From an uncultured Acetatifactor sp. (lineage in GTDB: Bacteria > Bacillota > Clostridia > Lachnospirales > Lachnospiraceae): 9,704 nt of DNA. The translations under genes were made by a program, and so were the position numbers. Shown piece by piece: positions 6,296-9,704 of the stretch (positions are counted from its first letter, which is position 1; the number at the start of each line of letters is the position of its first letter). The notes beneath the pieces are model-generated. The model was not told where the DNA came from and ran no database searches. It saw nothing but the letters and a program-made list of their open reading frames with translations. The DNA is taken from positions 8,234 to 17,937 of the forward strand of contig CAJUGT010000080.1 of assembly GCA_910586435.1 (NCBI GenBank). Direction: 5' to 3'.

Positions 6296-7126
6296 ATGGA
6301 AACCGGATTATCACACCTTTTTATGCATATCAAGTTCTGCCATTACTGCCGCCACGGAGCCGATTGGGCCGAAACCAAGACAAAAGCGGATTATACTATC
6401 TGGAATATATACGAAGGTTCTCTTACCATGGAAATCAACAATAAAAAATTCACTGCCTCCAAGGGTGACATTCTCTTTTTTCATCCCGGAGACAGCTATA
6501 CTGCGCTCTGCAACGGATGCTGCTGCAATTTTCTGGTAACTTTTTTCTCCCTTGACATAGGCAGTCCTCCTGACATTTTCAAACAGAGCAACTCCGCAGG
6601 CATTTATTCCACAAAAGAATTGGCAGAAGCTTCCAATGCCTTCTGTGACGCTTTTTTTCATACGCATCGGGACAATGCAACCATCCCCATGAAGCTTTAT
6701 TCCCTTTTTCTCGCATTTATGACTGAGCTGCTCCCACAGTTGGGCACACAGAAACCATTTTATGATGAGCCTCCCAAAATACCTGTTATGAAATTGAACC
6801 GGCTGCTCTCGTATATGGAGCAACATCCGGAAAAAAATTTCCCCGTCAAAGAATTGGCCTCCTTTATGGGAATGAGCGAAAAATATTTTATTCAGTTCTT
6901 CCATTCTCACATTGGCCACAGTCCAAAGCAATATATGATAAACCTGAAGATGAATTTCTCCGTCAAATTGCTTTCCGAACCTGCGCTTACCCTGGCGGAG
7001 ATTGCCTCTAAGTTACAATATTCCGATCCCTACGCTTTTTCCAAAGCCTTTAAAAAATACTACGGGGAATCCCCTGGCGCCTTCAGAAAGCATTACCTTA
7101 CAAACATTTCCATGCAGTCCCAATAG
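6296..7126 (+). CDS. AraC-family transcriptional regulator of the divergent sugar operon
   Basis: This 276-residue protein has an N-terminal cupin-like sensor domain (about 30-85; GSLTMEINNKKFTASKGDIL then FFHPGDSYTA is the usual arm and barrel) and a C-terminal AraC/XylS DNA-binding domain. The latter has two helix-turn-helix units at about 181-205 (VKELASFMGMSEKYFIQFF) and 230-254 (TLAEIASKLQYSDPYAFSK). The ending FKKYYGESPGAFRK is the classic family signature. ATG 6296 is chosen because AGGAG lies 11 nt upstream. A TTG at 6203 with AGGTGA before it would add 31 residues, but its ribosome site would lie almost at the predicted transcript start and the stretch contains a non-triplet repeat. 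The gene is divergent from the GH2 operon and shares its control region, so it most likely activates that operon on binding a sugar ligand. The sensor has unusual cysteines: C15, C18, C72 and C75-C77. Confidence 0.88.
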   Translation: METGLSHLFMHIKFCHYCRHGADWAETKTKADYTIWNIYEGSLTMEINNKKFTASKGDILFFHPGDSYTALCNGCCCNFLVTFFSLDIGSPPDIFKQSNSAGIYSTKELAEASNAFCDAFFHTHRDNATIPMKLYSLFLAFMTELLPQLGTQKPFYDEPPKIPVMKLNRLLSYMEQHPEKNFPVKELASFMGMSEKYFIQFFHSHIGHSPKQYMINLKMNFSVKLLSEPALTLAEIASKLQYSDPYAFSKAFKKYYGESPGAFRKHYLTNISMQSQ

Positions 7127-7203
7127 TATCAGCGGCCTTGCGGTGACACCGAGTGAACAGTAACTGCGCCCGGCCTGTCTGTTCCCATGTGGGACGGCAT
7201 CCC

Positions 7204-7232
7204 TTCCAATATTTTGCGGACTATGCTATAAT
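7204..7232 (+). promoter_or_regulatory. Extended -10 promoter of the exonuclease gene
   Basis: TTCCAA (7204-7209), a 17-bp spacer and consensus TATAAT (7227-7232) preceded by TGC form an extended -10 promoter. Predicted initiation near 7239 lies downstream of the longest possible in-frame start (7153), so it supports the shorter protein starting at 7294. Confidence 0.6.
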
Positions 7233-7293
7233 GCGAATCAGGCAGCAGGGAATCAATATTTTATGTGCTATCATGACAAAGGAGAACATTACC

Positions 7294-7980
7294 ATGACGA
7301 AAAAAACCGGGAAACGTTTGAACCAATATGTAAAAGATTATGTTGTATTTGACCTGGAAACCACCGGGCTGAATCCCGAAACAGATGAAATCATAGAAAT
7401 TTCCGCCATCAGGGTTCGTATGGGAGAAGCAAAAGAAGAATTTACCACCCTGGTCAACCCCGGAAAACCAATACCGTATTCTGCCACCAAAGTCAACGGC
7501 ATCACAGATGAAATGGTACAGCATGCTCCTGATTTGAAAAGCGCCCTCACATCCTTCCTTGCCTTCATTGGAAACGATGTCCTTGTGGGCCACAATATAC
7601 ATAGTTTCGACCTGAACTTCCTGCGCAGGGGAACTGGTCGGGAATTGGAACAAAGCATCACAAACGATTACGTGGATACTTTATTTCTGGCCAAAGGCTG
7701 CCTTCCTTTGCTGCCCCGCCACCGTCTTACGGATTTGGCGGAATACTTCCACATTGAGACCAAAGGCGCCCACCGGGCATTGAATGACTGTGTTATGAAC
7801 AGGCTCTGCTTTGAACAGATGGGAAAACTTTTAGAAAACGCAAAGGAAAACAGCACACCCGGACAGGAGATTCCCTCCTGCCCCAAATGCGGCGGCATCT
7901 TAATACGGCGCAAAGGAAAATTTGGGGATTTTTGGGGTTGCAGCAGCTTTCCTTCCTGTCGCTACACTCGCAATGCCTGA
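7294..7980 (+). CDS. DEDDh 3'-5' exonuclease with C-terminal four-cysteine zinc finger
   Basis: This 228-residue protein starts at ATG 7294, 9 nt after AAAGGAG. The exonuclease fold of the DnaQ/PolC-epsilon type spans about 15-180. Its motifs are complete: Exo I FDLETTGL (Asp20, Glu22), Exo II VGHNIHSFDLNFL (Asp106) and Exo III AHRALNDC (His160, Asp165). These five residues bind two metal ions and hydrolyse DNA or RNA from the 3' end. After a short polar linker comes a topoisomerase-I-type zinc finger, with C196-x2-C199 and C216-x5-C222 and the FGDFWGCSSFPSC core, which normally binds single-stranded nucleic acid. Such fusions occur in Clostridia, so the finger probably helps hold the substrate. 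This is a stand-alone enzyme, much shorter than PolC, and not enough to call it DnaQ proper. It has its own promoter. DNA repair or end trimming is likely; RNA degradation is possible. Confidence 0.88.
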   Translation: MTKKTGKRLNQYVKDYVVFDLETTGLNPETDEIIEISAIRVRMGEAKEEFTTLVNPGKPIPYSATKVNGITDEMVQHAPDLKSALTSFLAFIGNDVLVGHNIHSFDLNFLRRGTGRELEQSITNDYVDTLFLAKGCLPLLPRHRLTDLAEYFHIETKGAHRALNDCVMNRLCFEQMGKLLENAKENSTPGQEIPSCPKCGGILIRRKGKFGDFWGCSSFPSCRYTRNA

Positions 7981-8003
7981 CTGTCATATCTCAAATGTCA
8001 CAA

Positions 8004-8058
8004 TTCCCCATGCGGCCACCTGTCTGTGCCGCATGGGGAACCAAAAACATACTTTTTT
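8004..8058. terminator. Long hairpin between convergent genes, likely terminator
   Basis: A perfect 13-bp inverted repeat (8004-8016 and 8028-8040, TTCCCCATGCGGC and its complement) has an 11-nt loop. It lies between the stops of two converging genes (7980 and 8102). On the plus strand a run of six T follows at 8053-8058, 12 nt past the stem, so it is not a textbook intrinsic terminator. On the minus strand no T run follows. It may stop both transcripts or stabilise their 3' ends. Confidence 0.6.
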
Positions 8059-8101
8059 CCTTTCTTCTCCGCAAAACGCACCCTCAGACCAGAAGCCCCC
8101 A

Positions 8102-9448
8102 TCACTCCTCCCACAGAGGGGCGAAACTGATATTCATATCCACATCCCCCTGAATTCCTGAGACTTTACCTGTCTGAGAGTATTGCCATACCTTATACTC
8201 ATAAGGATAGTAAAATTCATCACTATATGCGGCAAACCATTTTTCATATCCCTCCAATGCCTCTATTCCAAGCATCAAAGCTCCCATTTCCGTATTATAG
8301 TAAATCATAGGACGGTATCCCGCTTCCTCAATTCTCTGACAGAACACTTCTGTCACCCTGGTTCTTTCCTCTACGGATATATTGTTCATTCTGCCGTCCG
8401 CCCCTGTGACTTTCTCCACATCAAATACCACAGGACATTCGATCTTATATGGGGCAATCTTATTTAAAACCAATTCCGCTTCTTCCAGAGCTTCTTCTTC
8501 CGTAATTGCCTGACTGTAAAAATAGACTCCAACCTTAATGCCCGCAGCAATGGCTCCCTGAATATTTTCCTCAAAGCGGTCGTCTTCCACTAAAGTACCA
8601 TTGTTCCCATATCCTCTGTACCCCACTCTGATAAAGGCAAATTCCACACCGTCCTGAGCCACCTGCTGCCAGTCAATCTTTCCCTGATACTTGGACACAT
8701 CGATTCCTTTGTATGAAATGACCTCCCCATCCTGAAGATAACGGAGCTCACCGGACTCAAGAATCTCCAGATTTTCCTGCACCCACTGATTCTGCTTTAA
8801 CTGACGATTAATTGGCACAAAATGGTATTTTCCTCCGCTGTAAACGACAATATCCTCCGGGAACAAAGGACGGATTGTCTCTAAAACCGTGTCCCCTTCA
8901 CTCAGCCCTGTTTTGATGCTCCCAAGCACATCCATCATTGCCTGTTCCCTGGCAGCACCCAATTGATGATCCAATTCCTCCTGTGAATATATTTTGGAGT
9001 GGTTCATGGCATCCACCACACCCTCCGGTCCTGAAGCGCCTTCACCCCCGGTGTTTTCCCCGTTTCCGGCCATTGACCCATCCGTTCCATTTATATCATT
9101 CCCGCCGGAGGAAGGCATATTCGCTCCGCCCATGTTTTCCCCCGGCGTTGACCCGTTTGCTCCATCCGTGCCGCCTCCTGGGGCATTGTCCTCACTGGGA
9201 ACCACTTCGTTCCCCCGTATGGACTCGTCTTCTCCCCCCACAAGGACTCCGGCATTTGCCTGTACCTTTCTGTCTATCCACACGCAGACGGTGACAGTGA
9301 GATATAATACAGCCACCATGGCCACCGTACTCCCCAACATGGCAAAGATTGCCCTTCCTCCTCGCTTTCTTTTACGCCTGCCAGATTTATCCCCTGACTG
9401 TTTCGCCACTTCCTCCAGATAGAAATAATTTTCTGCTTTATCCTTCAT
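8102..9448 (-). CDS. Membrane-anchored GH25 muramidase-like protein
   Basis: This 448-residue protein starts at ATG 9448, which follows GAGGAG by 5 nt; a TTG at 9472 would add eight residues but has no such site. The order is: short cytoplasmic head (1-22), basic stop-transfer cluster (KSGRRKRKRGGR, 21-32), one hydrophobic membrane helix (about 33-57), a low-complexity G/N/S/E linker (about 65-145), a helical stretch and small beta-rich domain (about 150-245), then GH25 (248-448). GH25 marks are GIDVSKYQGKIDW with Asp250, VGVYFYSQ (307-313) and FDVEK with Asp343 and Glu345. These match the acidic residues used by Chalaropsis-type lysozymes to cut the MurNAc-GlcNAc bond of peptidoglycan. The protein should sit in the membrane with the catalytic domain outside. 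No holin or phage genes lie nearby, so a cell-wall remodelling role is more likely than phage lysis. It has no choline-binding or SH3 repeats. Confidence 0.88.
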   Translation of the reverse strand: MKDKAENYFYLEEVAKQSGDKSGRRKRKRGGRAIFAMLGSTVAMVAVLYLTVTVCVWIDRKVQANAGVLVGGEDESIRGNEVVPSEDNAPGGGTDGANGSTPGENMGGANMPSSGGNDINGTDGSMAGNGENTGGEGASGPEGVVDAMNHSKIYSQEELDHQLGAAREQAMMDVLGSIKTGLSEGDTVLETIRPLFPEDIVVYSGGKYHFVPINRQLKQNQWVQENLEILESGELRYLQDGEVISYKGIDVSKYQGKIDWQQVAQDGVEFAFIRVGYRGYGNNGTLVEDDRFEENIQGAIAAGIKVGVYFYSQAITEEEALEEAELVLNKIAPYKIECPVVFDVEKVTGADGRMNNISVEERTRVTEVFCQRIEEAGYRPMIYYNTEMGALMLGIEALEGYEKWFAAYSDEFYYPYEYKVWQYSQTGKVSGIQGDVDMNISFAPLWEE

Positions 9449-9472
9449 AAACTCTCCTCTAATGTATTGCAA

Positions 9473-9704
9473 ACCACTTACCTCTATTTTATAGTAAACG
9501 AATTTGCTTTAGAATGGAAGTCTATTTGGACAATTTATAAAAAGTTAAGTAAAAGTTACTGTTCAGCCCCAGTCGTGCCTGGTGGCATATGGATTTTTTC
9601 TATTTTTTCTGTGGCAGCGAAAGGGACGGCAGCCGGGGTGGGGGAAGCGCTGCTCGGCCCGGGCAACGCCTCCGCCGGACTAACCGCTAACAAAAGCTAA
9701 GACA
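9473..9704. other. Non-coding right flank: AT-rich promoter tract, then GC-rich tract
   Basis: From 9473 to about 9565 the DNA is AT-rich and should hold the GH25 promoter. The best minus-strand -10 is TATAAA (9488-9493), but no good -35 sits 16-18 bp upstream. From about 9610 to 9690 the DNA becomes very GC-rich (CGGCAGCCGGGGTGGGGG and similar), with a weak GCAGCG/CGCTGC inverted repeat. All minus frames and most plus frames are interrupted. One plus frame is open from 9467 to 9700 but has no ribosome binding site and no recognisable domain, so no gene is called. Confidence 0.5.

Noticed and set aside
6311..6931. Minus-strand open frame of 206 codons
   Set aside because: It is antisense to the AraC-family gene, whose motifs are unambiguous.
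7127..7203. Hairpin CGGTGACACCG just after the AraC gene
   Set aside because: The stem is too short with almost no loop and no T run, so it is not a credible terminator.
8994..9422. Plus-strand proline/serine-rich open frame
   Set aside because: It is the antisense of the Gly/Ser/Asn-rich linker and anchor region of the GH25 gene; low-complexity DNA leaves several frames open.
7154..9565. 12-bp inverted match TGAACAGTAACT at 7154-7165 and 9554-9565
   Set aside because: A 12-bp match is expected by chance several times in a window of this length, and the flanks do not match.
9467..9700. Plus-strand open frame of 77 codons
   Set aside because: It has no ribosome binding site, starts inside the GH25 promoter region and shows no domain; openness of the GC-rich end is not enough.

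Overview
The window looks like chromosomal DNA of a gut-type Clostridia, most likely a Lachnospiraceae-like Firmicute. The signs are strong purine-rich ribosome binding sites (AAAGGAG, AGGAGG), SigA-type promoters, near 50% GC coding DNA, and gene families typical of that group: GH2 beta-glucuronidase, a GH106-like hydrolase, a heptad-repeat coiled-coil protein, and a membrane-anchored GH25 enzyme. This placement rests on gene content, not on a marker gene. No tRNA, rRNA, CRISPR array, transposase or phage structural gene is visible.

Left edge (1-348). The first 62 codons of a minus-strand gene run off the window edge. It encodes an almost perfect heptad coiled coil from a 21-bp tandem repeat, and it has its own extended -10 promoter.

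Centre (349-5936, minus strand). A three-gene catabolic cluster is read right to left: a GH2 beta-glucuronidase, a large GH106-like (alpha-L-rhamnosidase-type) hydrolase, and an alpha/beta-hydrolase-fold esterase. None has a signal peptide, so the enzymes should act in the cytoplasm on imported glycosides or oligosaccharides. No transporter lies in the window. Rhamnosidase plus glucuronidase plus esterase would suit a ligand such as a rhamnosyl-glucuronic acid cap, but that is inference.

Control region (5937-6295). This is the most interesting non-coding part. Two divergent SigA-like promoters have identical -35 boxes (TTGTAT), each with a 17-bp spacer. They flank a pair of 14-bp direct repeats with a 20-bp period, as expected for an AraC-family operator. 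One promoter drives the sugar operon and the other a divergent AraC-family regulator (6296-7126). The predicted operon leader of about 150 nt holds three hairpins and a 26-bp sequence repeated twice, arranged so that arms can pair in alternative ways next to the ribosome binding site. The regulator's own leader carries a second, 25-bp-period repeat.

Right part (7127-9704). A DEDDh 3'-5' exonuclease with a C-terminal four-cysteine zinc finger (+ strand) converges on a membrane-anchored GH25 muramidase-like protein (- strand). A long hairpin between them probably acts as terminator. The last 230 bases hold no convincing gene; they pass from an AT-rich promoter-like tract into a very GC-rich tract.
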